64,000 nucleotides of DNA from Hexactinellida sp. DTS-2022 (GCA_028753945.1 JAPNXP010000010.1:1119042-1183041), one strand, 5' to 3'. Positions 1 to 10,984 are shown, numbered from the stretch's first letter. Notes: generated by a model from the sequence alone, not told the origin. Program-made: numbers and translations.

Positions 1-193
1 AAATAGATCCAGATTCTGAGCTGGGACTGAGAGTTCTGCTGTAATAGATCGAAAATGTAAGGTCTGCAATTGATCGAATTTTATCAGGTCTGCAAATGTT
101 GAGATTGAAATGCCTGTAAGCGATCAACTTTTAAGAATTTAATATATTAATTACGTATGTATATACGTAGTTATTGATCTGCTATACCACAGG
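1..193. other. AT-rich non-coding sequence, probable intron end
   Basis: No coding signal is seen. The last bases before the MITE (about 171-193) are pyrimidine-containing and end in a CAG that could be the 3' splice site of the intron before the LRR/EGF exon. This is inference from the way the exon reads across the MITE boundary. Confidence 0.4.
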
Positions 194-328
194 CAAGGGC
201 GGCACGTCCTTTCGAAAAGTGGTACGGCGGAGAATTTTACAGTATATGAATGTGGTACGGCAAAGCTGGCAATCCTGGAAAGTGGTACGGCGCTCGCCGC
301 ACCAGCCATACCGGGTATGCCGCCCCTG
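194..328. repeat. hAT-like MITE (CAAGGGCGGCA ends)
   Basis: A 135-bp insertion begins CAAGGGCGGCA and ends TGCCGCCCCTG, an imperfect inverted repeat of the CAGGGGCGG type common at hAT termini. It holds two or three degenerate copies of a GTGGTACGGC unit. The flanks share only ACAGG, so a full 8-bp duplication is not shown. It sits exactly at the left edge of the LRR/EGF exon. Confidence 0.55.
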
Positions 329-332
329 ACAG

Positions 333-1701
333 GGGTGTATGGAATATACGATGAGTCGGAAATTACTTGCGACAACAATGCTGTGAGAACCTGTACAATC
401 GAAGCAGATGTCGCAAGCAGGACAAGCTATCTGATAGAGAAATGTTCACTTGAATTAGCACAGACTGGACCTGATATTACATTCACTGTAAATGTACAAG
501 AAAACAATGGTGCTATAATCCTGGATTTAGCTGATGATATCACGATATTCAATTTGATAACTTATGGCATACTCTCAATTGGATTCAACAGAACTCAAAC
601 TCAAATCCAACGTCTATATCTAACTAGATCATCAGGTTATCTCTTTTGTCCTTATAATTTATTAAATACTTTCCAAGCCTAACATTTCTTTACATACAGA
701 ATGCAGCATTCGATTTATTTCCCTCTTTAAACTCGACAAGTATAACCCAAATAGGTTTATACTACCTGAAACTACCTAGTGTAGTAACGATTCTACCCTC
801 AATGTTAATACTACCTAACTTGGATAGGTTGTCATTGTATCAATCAAAAAACGGAGCATGGTACCATCTTGTTCCCCACAGCTTTGATAACACCCGTATC
901 CAATATTTATATCTTAGAGGAATACAATATCTCCATAGTTACCATTTTGCTACTTTGACACGTTTGACTACATTGTATTTGAGGGAGTTTTTCACTAATT
1001 TCACTTTTGAAGAGAACGCACTGGAGCCTATATATATTGAGTCTTTAGAAACAAACTTAGATTTTGTAACCGAAGAGACATTTCCTAGTCTGATATTGTT
1101 TCATTTGAGATATTCTCTTGTGACTAATCTCAATCGGACATTTTTTGAGAGACATAAAATGTTAACAACAATTGATGCGCTTTACAATCCATTACATTGT
1201 GACTGTGTGATGGCATGGCTAATTTATGCGACTGGTGATCTTGGCTGGTCAGTTAGTGGCACATGTGATACTCCTACAGACTTGAATGGGAACTCTATCT
1301 CTAATGGTTCCAATTACAATAGCTGTCCAAACCAATCCTATCATTGCTTCGATGTGAGATTCGTTTGTCCTCGTGGCAATATCTGTGTTAATACAGCATA
1401 TAGTGTGTACTGTGATTGTGGACAGGGATACACATTAAACGAAACTAGCAACTGTGAAGATATTAACGAGTGTTCTACTACTCATAAGTGTGAGCATACA
1501 TGTATGAACACTGTTGGTTCGTATATCTGTTCTTGTAACGCTGGATTCACTCTACAATCAGATATGTCATCCTGTGTCTCAGGAGTCAGTCAGCTGATTG
1601 CTCCTTTACTTCTCGCTATCCTCTCTCTCCTCTTCAAATATCGCTTTTATGATCTGTCTTATAAGACGAACTTATATTATTTTTACTTATTTCAAAACTA
1701 A
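333..1701 (+). CDS. LRR / EGF type I membrane receptor, 5'-partial and frameshifted
   Basis: A cell-surface protein. In order it has an N-terminal region with paired cysteines, degenerate leucine-rich repeats, an LRR C-terminal cap (NPLHCDC followed by two later cysteines), one EGF-like module (CFDVRFVC to CDCGQGY), one calcium-binding EGF module (DINEC with CSCNAGF), and a hydrophobic helix near the C terminus (LIAPLLLAILSLLF) with a short basic and aromatic tail. The first frame stops at 682 and the second has its first ATG at 802. Reading from about 669 in the second frame gives FPSLTFLYIQNAAFDLF, clear LRR sequence, so the two parts are one exon broken by a one-base shift near 640-675. 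The ATG at 317 lies inside the MITE and is probably not the true start; upstream exons are missing. It may be a pseudogene or an assembly indel. Ligand unknown. Confidence 0.75.
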
Positions 1702-1934
1702 TATATAGTTTCTATTTTAGGACTTCTTTTATATTTTATATTTATAATCAAAACTTATATTTACTCAATTTGTGGATGTTTATTTGTGGTTCAAAGGGGT
1801 TGAAGGATGAACAATATTTATATTTAATGAATGAATACATATTCATACATCAAATTTTTCAGGTTTACATAATCACCACCATGTGTTAGGTTTATATTTG
1901 TTTTAAAAAACAAACTACTATTTCAATGTACATA
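1702..1934. other. Intergenic, no feature seen
   Basis: AT-rich sequence downstream of the receptor gene. I see no coding signal, RNA gene or bounded repeat. Confidence 0.5.
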
Positions 1935-2021
1935 TAGTGGAGCGATACCCAACCTTTTCAACCGTGGACCTCCTCCCATTGACCGTAATACATCTTGTGG
2001 AACCCGGGTTGGGAACCACTG
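1935..2021. repeat. Degenerate hAT (Charlie-like) MITE
   Basis: An 87-bp segment opens TAGTGGAGCGATACCCAACC and closes GGTTGGGAACCACTG, the canonical CAGTGGTTCCCAACC hAT terminus on the minus strand. The flanking duplication has decayed. Confidence 0.5.
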
Positions 2022-2160
2022 GCATAGTGATTTAATGCGAACTCGGGTAAATTATTTAAGTATGAAATATAACAGCCTATAATATCCACAACATATAGTG
2101 CCTCTATTAGAAAATGCTGTCGGCAACAACTGTAATTTTTCCTTTCTTATCGAAGAGTAT

Positions 2161-2306
2161 CAGGGGCGTATACTCGGGATGGGGATTGCCCGGATTGGTA
2201 GGGCCATTTATGCTAACTTGCATCATACTTAATAGAAGATGATGGCTCTTGACAAATTATTGGTAGGGCCATGGCCTCACCAACCCTACCGGAGCCTACG
2301 CCTATG
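2161..2306. repeat. hAT-like MITE, family shared with 33511-33677
   Basis: It starts CAGGGGCGTATACTCGGG and ends GGAGCCTACGCCTATG. A near-identical copy lies at 33511-33677. Both carry a TTGGTAGGGCCAT motif and the same interior. Ends fit the CA-GGGCGTAG type, but a clean 8-bp duplication is not visible in either copy. Confidence 0.6.
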
Positions 2307-2539
2307 CAGTATAATATTACTAAGACCATTTATCCTAGAGTAGCTGCCTGGGATTATTATCCAATTAATAAATTATTGCATATTTGCCTATTCTACCATC
2401 ACCGCTGTTTAGATTCGGAGTTTTGTATTTATTTATGTTATGAGTGACAGTTCAAATCTCTAAGGAGAGAATGGGACTTATTTAAGTAATAAACAAACAT
2501 AATTGTGTTACAGTTATTATAATGCTATAAGTTGAATTA

Positions 2540-2850
2540 ATTCAACTACTATCGTACTTTGGTCCACCGGACCAAAAACAACACGACTGAATATATCGTG
2601 GCAGTCCTATTTGGTCAACTGAATATATTCGTATCGCAACAACAAAAACAAATACAGTATACTGATATTTGGTATCCAACCGAATATCAACTATTTGACA
2701 AATAGTATTTGATCTGTAACCGAAAACCGAACTACTCGGTTGCAAACTTATTATTATATTTTTGCAAACAACTACGTATTTCTATTTGGGAGTATATCAA
2801 CTATTTGGCGAATAGTTAAGTATGTGGTCTAACAAATATTAAACTATTTG
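2540..2850. repeat. CCGAATAT/ATTCGG motif tract
   Basis: Scattered, partly palindromic copies of a GAATAT...TTGG/CCGAA motif spaced 15-40 bp apart. It is the same sequence class as the denser array at 33790-34145. No protein-coding sense is seen in either strand. Confidence 0.4.
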
Positions 2851-2889
2851 GTTAAACCTTGGATTTATGTATACGTAATAATATATATA

Positions 2890-3818
2890 GTTAGGGAATT
2901 TTAACTCAAAACCTTGAAAAAAATTGTTACCAAACAATTTCTACACTAGAGTCTTCTTCTGGACCCAAATAAACATAGAAAAAAAGTTGCAAGCCCAAAC
3001 CCGTGAGGAAAATTTTTTACACTGGTTGCGGTTTCTGATTTTCCATAGTAAATCTCCGACATTTCTGGAGCTAACTTTCTCAAATCAGCTCCAATCAAAT
3101 TATTATCACCATATTGGTACTCTGCGTTAAATTACCAGCAATTTGATATATCACATGTCCATATTTGGAAGAATTTTTCCATAGCAACGCTGGAATGTCT
3201 TAGGAATGTGTAAAAATTCCATTATCAAATTGTGTTCCCACTTAATCAAGTGACCCCTCATTCGACTCCATTCAGCTACCTGAGTAAAATTATACACATA
3301 CCGACACTCTAAAACGTGATTTTATAAAATTATTCGAGATTTTCGAGATTAACTGTAAATCTCGAATAAATTTTAAAATCACATTTTAGAGTGTCGGTAT
3401 GTGTATAATTTTACTCAGGTAGCTGAATGGAGTCGAATGAGGGGTCACTTGATTAAGTGGGAACACAATTTGATAATGGAATTTTTACACATTCCTAAGA
3501 CATTCCAGCGCAGCTATGGAAAAATTCTTCCAAATATGGACATGTGATATATCAAATTGCTGGAAATTCAACGCAGAGTACCAATATGGTGATAATAAGT
3601 TGATTGGAGCTGATTTGAGAAAGTTAGCTTCGGAAATGTCGGCGATTTACTATGGAAAATCAGAAACCGCAATCCGTGTAAAAAATTTACCTCACGGGTT
3701 TGGGCTTGCAACTTTTTTCCTATGTTTATTTGGGTCCAGAAGAAGACTCTAGTGTAGAAATTGTTTGGTAACAATTTTTTTCAAGGTTTACCTATAATTT
3801 GAGGTAAAATTCCCTAAC
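2890..3818. mobile_element. 929-bp foldback element with TA target duplication
   Basis: Almost the whole element is one inverted repeat. The arms (about 2890-3340 and 3355-3818) are near-complementary over more than 440 bp, with a small centre around 3345 containing CTCGAGA-like sequence. Termini are GTTAGGGAATTTTA and its complement, flanked by TA on both sides (2888-2889 and 3819-3820). Short open frames in the two arms are mirror copies of each other and are not genes. No transposase is encoded, so it is non-autonomous. Confidence 0.85.
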
Positions 3819-3839
3819 TAATATACCATATTATACTTA

Positions 3840-4348
3840 CTAGCGCGCTTCGCTTGCTAGGTCGCTTCGCGGAAGAACACAACCACACACCAACCGCTTC
3901 GCGGTTGGTGTGTGATTATATACTCCTTATATTGATTATAAAGCGTAAATAGGCCTAAATTGTAAATTTAACAATGTGAAATTTTAATGATTACGTCATC
4001 ATGCGATAATGAGTAAGCATATAGGTGATCTGGTTTGACCAACCTGTCCGCATCATTAATGTGCATGTTCTATTAAATTTTCAGATTTTTCTCACTTAAA
4101 GGGCGCGAATTATGTACGATTAAGTGACTTTCCAGGGTTCTAGAAATGTGACAATGACGTCATAACTTGTCGAGGTATGAGAAATTTTGAGTGGAAACCT
4201 CAACTTGTTGGCGGGTGACAAAGATTACCCCTATATGCCAAAAATCACATTTGGAAACCGTCCACTTTCTTCAATCAACTCGTAACATACAAACAAATAT
4301 ATACACACACATATACACATATACAGGTTTGTGTTTTAATAGTATAGA
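3840..4348 (-). mobile_element. Non-autonomous Helitron, copy A
   Basis: Read on the minus strand it starts TCTATACTATTAAAAC after an A and ends CTAG before a T. This is the A^T insertion with TC...CTRR termini that defines Helitrons. Near the 3' end is a strong hairpin (arms ACACACCAACCGC and complement, loop TTC) followed by CG-rich short inverted repeats. Copies at 53293-54533 and 60921-62702 have the same ends and flanking A/T, and a fragment lies at 24299-24456. No Rep/helicase is encoded. Confidence 0.8.
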
Positions 4349-4361
4349 TTAATTAATTAAT

Positions 4362-4495
4362 AATATCATATCATATCATATCATATCATATGACATAGAT
4401 GCCCTTGGGTCCAAGTTATAAATATATAAAAAGACACTTTCATTTTCACTTTCATTTTCACTTTCAATTCAATTCAATTTCACTTTCAATTGGCA
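4362..4495. repeat. Simple repeats (ATATC)n and (CACTTTCATTTT)n
   Basis: Two adjacent low-complexity tracts: a pentamer run at about 4362-4391 and a CTTTCA-rich run at about 4437-4495. A related CTTTCA tract occurs near 52868-52915. Confidence 0.7.
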
Positions 4496-4687
4496 ACTAA
4501 GAGATAGCTATAGCTAATGCCTAGTCCAGATCTCTTTATACAATATTCCAAATTAGAGAAAACTAAAATATCAATGACTGACGAAAATGTAACTTAGATA
4601 ATCTCATCGGTACTGTGATTGCAGGGATTACAGCTTCAAGCCGAACGACTTCTCTGATGAAATTACTTTCTCAGGAATAAGTATAAT

Positions 4688-4837
4688 GAATTCTCGTTAT
4701 AACGGAGTCCAGGGGACCCTTAGGTTACTTTTAGTTATGAGCGAAGTAATTCAACTACTTTTTATCCGTTTGGGAATACGTATGCTATTCTAACTTAGTT
4801 TAGCGGGTATTTTTATATCCGACTTCGTTATAACTTA
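4688..4837. repeat. Pogo-like MITE remnant
   Basis: It opens TTCTCGTTATAACGGAGTCC and closes CCGACTTCGTTATAAC, the inverted GTTATAACGAA signature of the TA-flanked elements elsewhere in the window. The outer CAGT ends are gone. Confidence 0.5.
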
Positions 4838-5150
4838 CTAGCCGGGTGCCCGCGCTTCGCCGCGGTATTCAAATTCACGGGATGTCTTATAATGAGTTTA
4901 TGAATTGAAATATGACGGATGTGTAATGTGTAATATGACAGACGGGTGTGTAATATGACGGATGTGATATGAGAAATATGACGGATTTCACAGAACTTAA
5001 AAATATTGTAAACAATTGTATTAATATTACGGGCACCATAGGAATGAGACTATTGACAACTCAATGCAAGCTGAAATTTTATTGGTTAAATCATGTCAGC
5101 TATAGCAAGGGACATTCAATTGTTGTTTTCTTTCATACACAATTGACCCA
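4838..5150 (-). repeat. Possible further Helitron 3' end
   Basis: CTAG followed by a CG-rich hairpin (CCGCGCTTCGCCGCGG) at 4838-4875 resembles the minus-strand 3' terminus of the Helitrons, with T as the flanking base on that strand. The 5' end was not located, so the right limit is approximate. Confidence 0.35.
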
Positions 5151-5293
5151 TTGAATTATAGGCCAATAAAACTCGAGTCAGAATAATGTGAAAACTCTGC
5201 AATCAGATAGGTCAAGGTCGGTTCCCATTGAAATGTATGGGAAGGTGCCAAAAAATCACATATTTTGACTTAACTTCGCGAGGAATGTAAATA

Positions 5294-5487
5294 CAGTCAG
5301 GTTCTTTTATTATGAACATTCAAGGGACGAAAAATTGTGTTCATAATAGAGAGACTTCATTATAAGCGAACTCAACTTAATACAAAGCCTATGTAACTTG
5401 TTAAATTGGGACCATAGGGTTTGTTCATAATAAAAAATCTTCACATTAAGCAGACGAAATCTTGTCCATAATAAGCAGACCTGACTG
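5294..5487. repeat. TA-flanked MITE, CAGTCAGGT family (copy 1)
   Basis: 194 bp bounded by TA (5292-5293, 5488-5489). Ends are CAGTCAGGTTC and GACCTGACTG. The interior repeats a TTCATAATA/TATTATGAA motif, the likely transposase-binding sub-terminal repeat. A second copy is at 25348-25540. CAGT ends plus TA duplication fit the pogo branch of Tc1/mariner. Confidence 0.8.
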
Positions 5488-5649
5488 TATCTCTTAAAAA
5501 CTCCTTATTCAGGGTGGTGGGGTAACTCCTAGATGGCATACAAATTTTGGTTCAGATCTGTAGTGAACTCTCGGTGGAGATGTGGTGACAGACACACATA
5601 TAGATAACAGTTTACTGAATTTGTAGTGCAAACTGCAGCTTACAGTCTT

Positions 5650-6117
5650 TACAGTTCTACGAATGGTCTCGAAATCATTGTAATCGGTCTACTGCCCTCA
5701 GGTCCTATGAATTATATGTCATTGCTACTTGGACTAATTGTACTAATGATCCCAATAATGTGAGTGTGAGAACAAATCAAGACACACCTAGTCAGCTTCC
5801 AACCAATATGATTGGTGTATCCAATAATGCTACAGAGATCACTCTATACTACTGGTCTGCTATAAGCTAGGGATTTCAGAACGTTATTATAGTTGGATCA
5901 GCATTCTAATTACAGAACCTCTAACTCGGACCAGGGACTGGACACCACTGAGCACTTGAGAGATGCTTCTTCAACTTCCTACAAGATTACGGATCTTGCA
6001 ACTCACACAGAGTATTCGATCTCCGTAGCAGCTGCTACCTCTGTTGGGAAGGGTCTACAGCGCCGCTTCTCTGTTGCATCTCTGGGAGGGGAGTACGCAA
6101 TAGTACTTCTTCATTGA
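5650..6117 (+). pseudogene. Broken fibronectin type III gene fragment
   Basis: Two FN3-like stretches lie in different frames. The first (about 5680-5868) reads RSYELYVIATWTNCTND and later TEITLYYWSAIS before a stop. The second (5893-6117) reads SYKITDLATHTEYSISVAAA, the typical F-G region of an FN3 domain. A stop and a frame change separate them, and no signal peptide or membrane segment remains. It is probably the relic of an FN3-bearing surface receptor, possibly related to the LRR/EGF receptor upstream; the link is not shown. Confidence 0.6.
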
Positions 6118-6525
6118 CCCCTGTAATATAACCAGCTTATTATACGGAGGGAGCTAATCGGGCTCTATAGTCACGTTAGTAGATGTGTGTTGTAGTCTGT
6201 GTCTATGTTTGTATCTGATCCTTCGTCCTAATATTTATGTATTTTCGATTGTCCTTTTTGCCATTACTACAGAATTTCTCTAATTTAGTATAATTATGCA
6301 ATACAATCCTTGAATTTTAATACTTATATACTTATTTTAATTTATTAGTCTACTAAAGATGTCGATTCCTTATTAATAATAAATCATTATTCTGATCAGA
6401 ATCATCAGATATATACGTATACATGTAGTCAAAAACGTGGGTTATCTTGGACTAGAATTGGTTAAATTTACGTCTATGGTTGATATCACAATGCGGTTAA
6501 TTAATTGTGTATTCTGTTGTTTATA
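6118..6525. other. Intergenic, no feature seen
   Basis: AT-rich non-coding sequence between the FN3 relic and a TA-flanked MITE. Nothing further supported. Confidence 0.5.
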
Positions 6526-6692
6526 CAGTGGATGCCGGTTATAAGCACATCGTCGGGAACTGCACTTAATGTGCTTATAACCGACATAAATTATACAGGG
6601 TATATGGCATCCGTTTCCCAACATAGTGTGCTTATATCCGATATATCGCGATATGTTCTTATTACCGGTGTGCTTATTTCCGAAATCTACTG
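6526..6692. repeat. TA-flanked MITE, CAGTGGATGCCGG family (copy 1)
   Basis: Bounded by TA (6524-6525, 6693-6694). It starts CAGTGGATGCCGGTTATAAG and ends CCGAAATCTACTG, with internal GTGCTTATAACCGACAT repeats. Further copies are at 23875-24040 and 32528-32627, and an interrupted one spans about 59089-60734. Confidence 0.8.
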
Positions 6693-7100
6693 TATTGTTG
6701 AAAAATTGAAACTATTGCGCTTAAATCTAAATAAATTTATGCAAAGACAGTCTCAAAAGCTTAGATTTCAAGATTTTGGAATTTTTTCTTTTTTCAATCC
6801 ACAAAAAGACATTATTTACTGTCGTCGGTGGTTTTCAATTATTATATGATTTGAAATTAATTATAATTCAAGTAGAAATAGTTGTATCTTTAGGGATCGT
6901 TAATATTTGAAGCAGATATAAAACTACCTTCCGTTTTCTTAGCTATAAATAATCTTCTCCAGATTTCGCTCCTCATTATTGGAGCGTGCATTCTAATGCT
7001 ATGGCAATGACAAAGGAAAACCCACTCTTTGTGGGACAACAAAGTTTTGAATCATGACTGATTATAATTTTATAGATTTTAACTTCATAGAGAGTGGTAA

Positions 7101-8345
7101 ATGGCTTGTAATAATGTCGAAGATGAGAGATGGAATGAAAATCAGTATTTCTTTGATATCGAGTTGAAAATAGAATCTTGTTTTGAAGGACTGATTATTA
7201 ATCTAATGCATAGAAGAGACTCCCTTTTAAATGAGTTGAAAACTTTACGCGAAGAATTTATACATACAAATAGAGAAAATGTTGAGTCTCTCTTGAAACT
7301 GAAGCAATCCAGAAGTGAAATGAGTATTCTTTTTGAGAAAGTTGATTCTGAAGCAACTAAAGAGAGTTTTGCAAAAGCTCTTAAAGATTTGAACACACAG
7401 ATTAATAGAGAAGAAAGTCTCCTAATTTTAAAACAGCAAGAAATCAGCTACTTCTGGAATTCGAGTGAATTCGATCGCTGTCTACCGAATCTAGGTTTGA
7501 TTTGTAAGAAAATATCAAACGTAGAAACAGGGAGAAACTATGTTGAGATTGAGGAGCCTCAAATTAAATTTGCCAGACATGGAAGGAAAAAGGGGGAATT
7601 CTCATTGCCAAGATCTTTATGTATTGAAGAGGAACAAGGTAGAATATTGGTGGCAGATGGTAAGAATTCTAGAATTCAGGTGTGGACTTTAAACGGGAAT
7701 TATGTACTAGAATTCGGTAGAAAGCTTTTGAAACAACCGTGGGGAGTTTGTCTAACTGTTAATTTTGTGTTTGTTTCTGATTGCGAGCTGAATGCGATAT
7801 TCAAATTTAATTTGTTGGATTTCCAGCTCATTCAAAGAACTATTCCGAAGAAAGGATCCAATCCCGGGACGCAGCTTGCCTCACCTGCAGGTTTAGCAGT
7901 GCAGGGACAACACCTGTACGTTGTGGAGAATGGTAATAATAGAGTTTCTGTGTTTTCACTCAACCTAAATTATATTGGAGTTTTTGGCAAAGGACTTCTT
8001 GAACAACCAATCTGTATTAAGACAGCGAACAATTTTATATTTATAAGCGAGATGGATGGTACAATCAAATATTTCTCTGAAGAATGGAAGTTAACAAGAG
8101 TACTCAAACGGAACCACATTTTCTCAAGTTATGTGAGCTGTTTCTGCATTGATAAATATTTAAATTTCTTTGTGTGTGACCGAAAGAGGAATACCATATT
8201 GGTGATGTCACAGGATGGGAAATTGATAGTCTCTCTCAATTCTTCAAATTGGGGCTGTGAGAATCCTTTCGCAGTAGAAATAACCAGGGATGAGAGACTA
8301 GTATGTTCTTTTCAAAACGGAGAGTATTCAATTGTTGTTTTATGA
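7101..8345 (+). CDS. NHL-repeat protein with N-terminal coiled coil (no RING)
   Basis: 414 aa in one exon with ATG in context GTAAATGG. Residues about 15-115 are charged and heptad-like (LLNELKTLREEF..., SLLILKQQEI), a likely coiled coil. Residues about 150-410 carry degenerate NHL beta-propeller blades: LPRSLCIEEEQGRILVADG then SRIQVWTLNG, and LASPAGLAVQGQHLYVVENG then NRVSVFSLN. Such propellers act as protein- or RNA-binding platforms in TRIM-NHL proteins. Here the RING and B-box are absent, so ubiquitin ligase activity is not expected from this chain. The following gene is a paralogue in the same orientation, 426 bp downstream, which suggests tandem duplication. A possible AATAAA signal lies at 8364-8369. 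Confidence 0.85.
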   Translation: MACNNVEDERWNENQYFFDIELKIESCFEGLIINLMHRRDSLLNELKTLREEFIHTNRENVESLLKLKQSRSEMSILFEKVDSEATKESFAKALKDLNTQINREESLLILKQQEISYFWNSSEFDRCLPNLGLICKKISNVETGRNYVEIEEPQIKFARHGRKKGEFSLPRSLCIEEEQGRILVADGKNSRIQVWTLNGNYVLEFGRKLLKQPWGVCLTVNFVFVSDCELNAIFKFNLLDFQLIQRTIPKKGSNPGTQLASPAGLAVQGQHLYVVENGNNRVSVFSLNLNYIGVFGKGLLEQPICIKTANNFIFISEMDGTIKYFSEEWKLTRVLKRNHIFSSYVSCFCIDKYLNFFVCDRKRNTILVMSQDGKLIVSLNSSNWGCENPFAVEITRDERLVCSFQNGEYSIVVL

Positions 8346-8363
8346 TGTTTTATAATGTTTTAA

Positions 8364-8369
8364 AATAAA
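8364..8369 (+). terminator. Possible polyadenylation signal AATAAA
   Basis: AATAAA begins 19 bp after the stop codon of the first NHL gene. Placement is plausible for a short 3' UTR. Not tested by transcript data. Confidence 0.35.
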
Positions 8370-8771
8370 ATATTCCGATGACTAAATTTAGAATGAACTT
8401 TTCATTATTATACAATCGACTCATCATAATTACGACGTGTCAGTGTCCCAATCAAATAGGGCAGTAAATTATAATATTATTTACACCAAAACGGTATTTT
8501 GTAACCTTCAAGGCCTTGTAAAATCAATTGCTTTAATGCTACCGTATTTTTAGAAAATACGGACTGCGGGTAAAATTAGGATGGGGTGTTATTAGTAATT
8601 TATTTTATGTGGCTTATTTCAACATTTCATAATGTTGTTTATCAAAATTTGAAATGTTTAAAAATAATAATTTTAATACGTAATATTACGTATTCAAATA
8701 TCTATTGTAACATTGTTTCGTAGTGAATTGTTTTGAAACTATTTAGACTATAATTTTATAATTTAAATATA

Positions 8772-9737
8772 ATGAGTCAAAGAAATTTCAAACCAGATCC
8801 ATTATCAACTCAATCAGAAGAAGAAAACTTATTCGTATACAACACTAATGTTAACAAGAAACGTAGGCTTGACGAAACCGAGACAACAATGTCTGGGAAA
8901 TTAATGTTCTCTTTTGGGAAAGAAGGCACGATTTATACAAAACTTTGGGATCCTTTATACTTCAGCATACACCCAACCATGGATGTAATTATATTTTGCA
9001 ATTCTTGTAACAGTTTAATACAGGTGTATACGCTAGAAGGAGATCACATCACAACTTTTACTGAACCTGTACTCCTTAACCCGTTAGCTGTCGTCATGAC
9101 GGAACATTTCTTATACATTACAAGTGAATACCATTATACCAGCTGTTTATTACAGTTTACTGATTTTAAAATAGTTAAGAAAATATGTTTTAATAGAATT
9201 ACAGAAATGTGGAATCCCAAAGGATTGGCTTGTGACACACAAGGCAATGCATACTTCATAGATGAATTCGGTCAACACATAATTGTATATGGCAGTGATA
9301 TGATTATTCATCGTGAAATCGACATCGGTCTACACAGGGACTGTGTGGATATATTTGTTGAAAGAGATAATCTCGTTTTGCTCTCTCAGTCTCCTCCACA
9401 TATAATATATCTCACTCTGGAGGGGGAATTATTGCGAGGGATTAACTGTATCAATTATCTTTCCTTCCCACACTCCTTCTGTTCAAATCAAGATGGAACA
9501 ATTGTAGTTTCTGACAGCCAAAACGATGTTCTTAAAGTTTTCAGTTTTAAAGGAATTATTCCAGAATCCAGTTACAGCTACAAGGTTTCTCTAATTAATT
9601 TAGACTTCAAAATCCCAAATTATACAATCTCAAGTTATGCAATTTTTCAGAGAATCGCTCTTGTACAGAATTCAATACTTATTATGAGTTCTTTAGATTG
9701 CTGTCTATCAATAGTCCTCAGCTACGATTTTTCATGA
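8772..9737 (+). CDS. NHL-like beta-propeller protein, short paralogue
   Basis: 321 aa in one exon. Residues 1-45 are polar and likely disordered, with a basic patch (NKKRRLD) that could be a nuclear localisation signal. The rest forms degenerate NHL blades: KLMFSFGKEG, NSLIQVYTLEGDHITTF, WNPKGLACDTQGNAYFIDEFG, FPHSFCSNQDGTIVVSDSQND then VLKVFSFKG. It lacks RING, B-box and the coiled coil of its upstream neighbour, which shares orientation and blade style. Function unknown; the propeller suggests a binding role. The product looks intact. Confidence 0.8.
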   Translation: MSQRNFKPDPLSTQSEEENLFVYNTNVNKKRRLDETETTMSGKLMFSFGKEGTIYTKLWDPLYFSIHPTMDVIIFCNSCNSLIQVYTLEGDHITTFTEPVLLNPLAVVMTEHFLYITSEYHYTSCLLQFTDFKIVKKICFNRITEMWNPKGLACDTQGNAYFIDEFGQHIIVYGSDMIIHREIDIGLHRDCVDIFVERDNLVLLSQSPPHIIYLTLEGELLRGINCINYLSFPHSFCSNQDGTIVVSDSQNDVLKVFSFKGIIPESSYSYKVSLINLDFKIPNYTISSYAIFQRIALVQNSILIMSSLDCCLSIVLSYDFS

Positions 9738-10182
9738 TATAATTTCATATTATGCCTTATCTTTTTTTAGATAAATACACTATAATGATATTCTGTAAAT
9801 GTAAATTACTTCAAATCTGATTTGGGATTGCTTTGTCTGTAAGTTTGAATGTGGCATGTTATTGGTCTTTATCAGGTCTTTATCAGTCGTTCTGGTTAAA
9901 AACTGATGATACATTATGCGTCAATTATGGAGACTGAATTCATCTTCAAAAGGATAGTTAGTAACTACCATGACAGTTGACAGATCTACTACCTATATTA
10001 CTAGTACCATGGATATTCTTTATCAATTTCAGATTTACTACCTTACATAGCATGAATACTATCCTTTGATCTTGACTTGAGTTCTCATCACTACTCAGTT
10101 TTATTCACAGCTATGACAGTACACTTTCAATGCTTTTCTTATAATTATAGTTTAATTATTATTAGTATTTATAAAGCCCACC
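9738..10182. other. Intergenic, no feature seen
   Basis: AT-rich sequence downstream of the NHL pair. No coding or bounded repeat signal. Confidence 0.5.
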
Positions 10183-10977
10183 CGTGACCTTCGTTATATA
10201 AGGCCAATTCACGACTTAAAAAAATTGGAACATGGATGAGTTCGAAGTCCATTGTAAATAGAGGGTCCCCAGGGCCGTGCCACTAATACAAACTGACCAG
10301 GTCGAACCTGGGCAGAATTTATCCAGACCAGGTTCTGACCAGGTCATATGACCAGGTTCGCACTATCTTGCTGAGTTTCAAAACAATTAATAAGATAATA
10401 TTTTTTAGTTTATGAGCTCATACCATATACGGAATACGAGTTAATTATCTCATAAAATCAAAAAGTATTAAAGTTAGGCATATAAAATGTACTATCTATG
10501 AATAGGAAGTCACCTATAGCTGACAGATTAACACTAGTCTAGTTTACATAACATTTATAGTTTTGGAGTTATGGCTCATTTTAGGAAATCCACATTTGCC
10601 TGACAACCGAGGAATGTGTCAACATTCCATTTATAATTTCGATATATTTTATTTAACTAGATCTGGGCATCACTATGTACCAATGTTGAACATTTATAAA
10701 GCGTTTAACTGTGTTAAAAGCAGGCTTTAAAAACATTATAATTCGCGGGAAATTGACGATTACACTATCAGATGATGACATATTACAATTTTGAAAGGTG
10801 CTATGTATACATTGATATCATGTTCGGATGTTCCCATAAAGTTACAAGTTATATTTCAGGTCTACCATTACTAATAATCGTGATAAAAAAGTACCCTCTA
10901 TTTTACAATGGAGTTCGAACTCATCCTTGGTCCAATTTTTTAAAGTCGTGAATTGGCCTTATATAACGAAGGTCACG
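10183..10977. mobile_element. 795-bp TIR element with 7-bp target duplication
   Basis: Terminal inverted repeats begin CGTGACCTTCGTTATATAAG and run about 95 bp (10183-10275 and 10890-10977). GCCCACC flanks both sides (10176-10182, 10978-10984). The interior (about 10420-10810) is similar in reverse to 15430-15800. A GACCAGGT motif is repeated at 10295-10365. No protein is encoded. A 7-bp duplication is unusual and the superfamily is not assigned. Confidence 0.75.
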
Positions 10978-10984
10978 GCCCACC

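Noticed and set aside
2924-3774. Mirror-image 68-codon frames beginning MLPNNFYTRV
   Set aside because: They are the two arms of the foldback element, so the same sequence is read twice.
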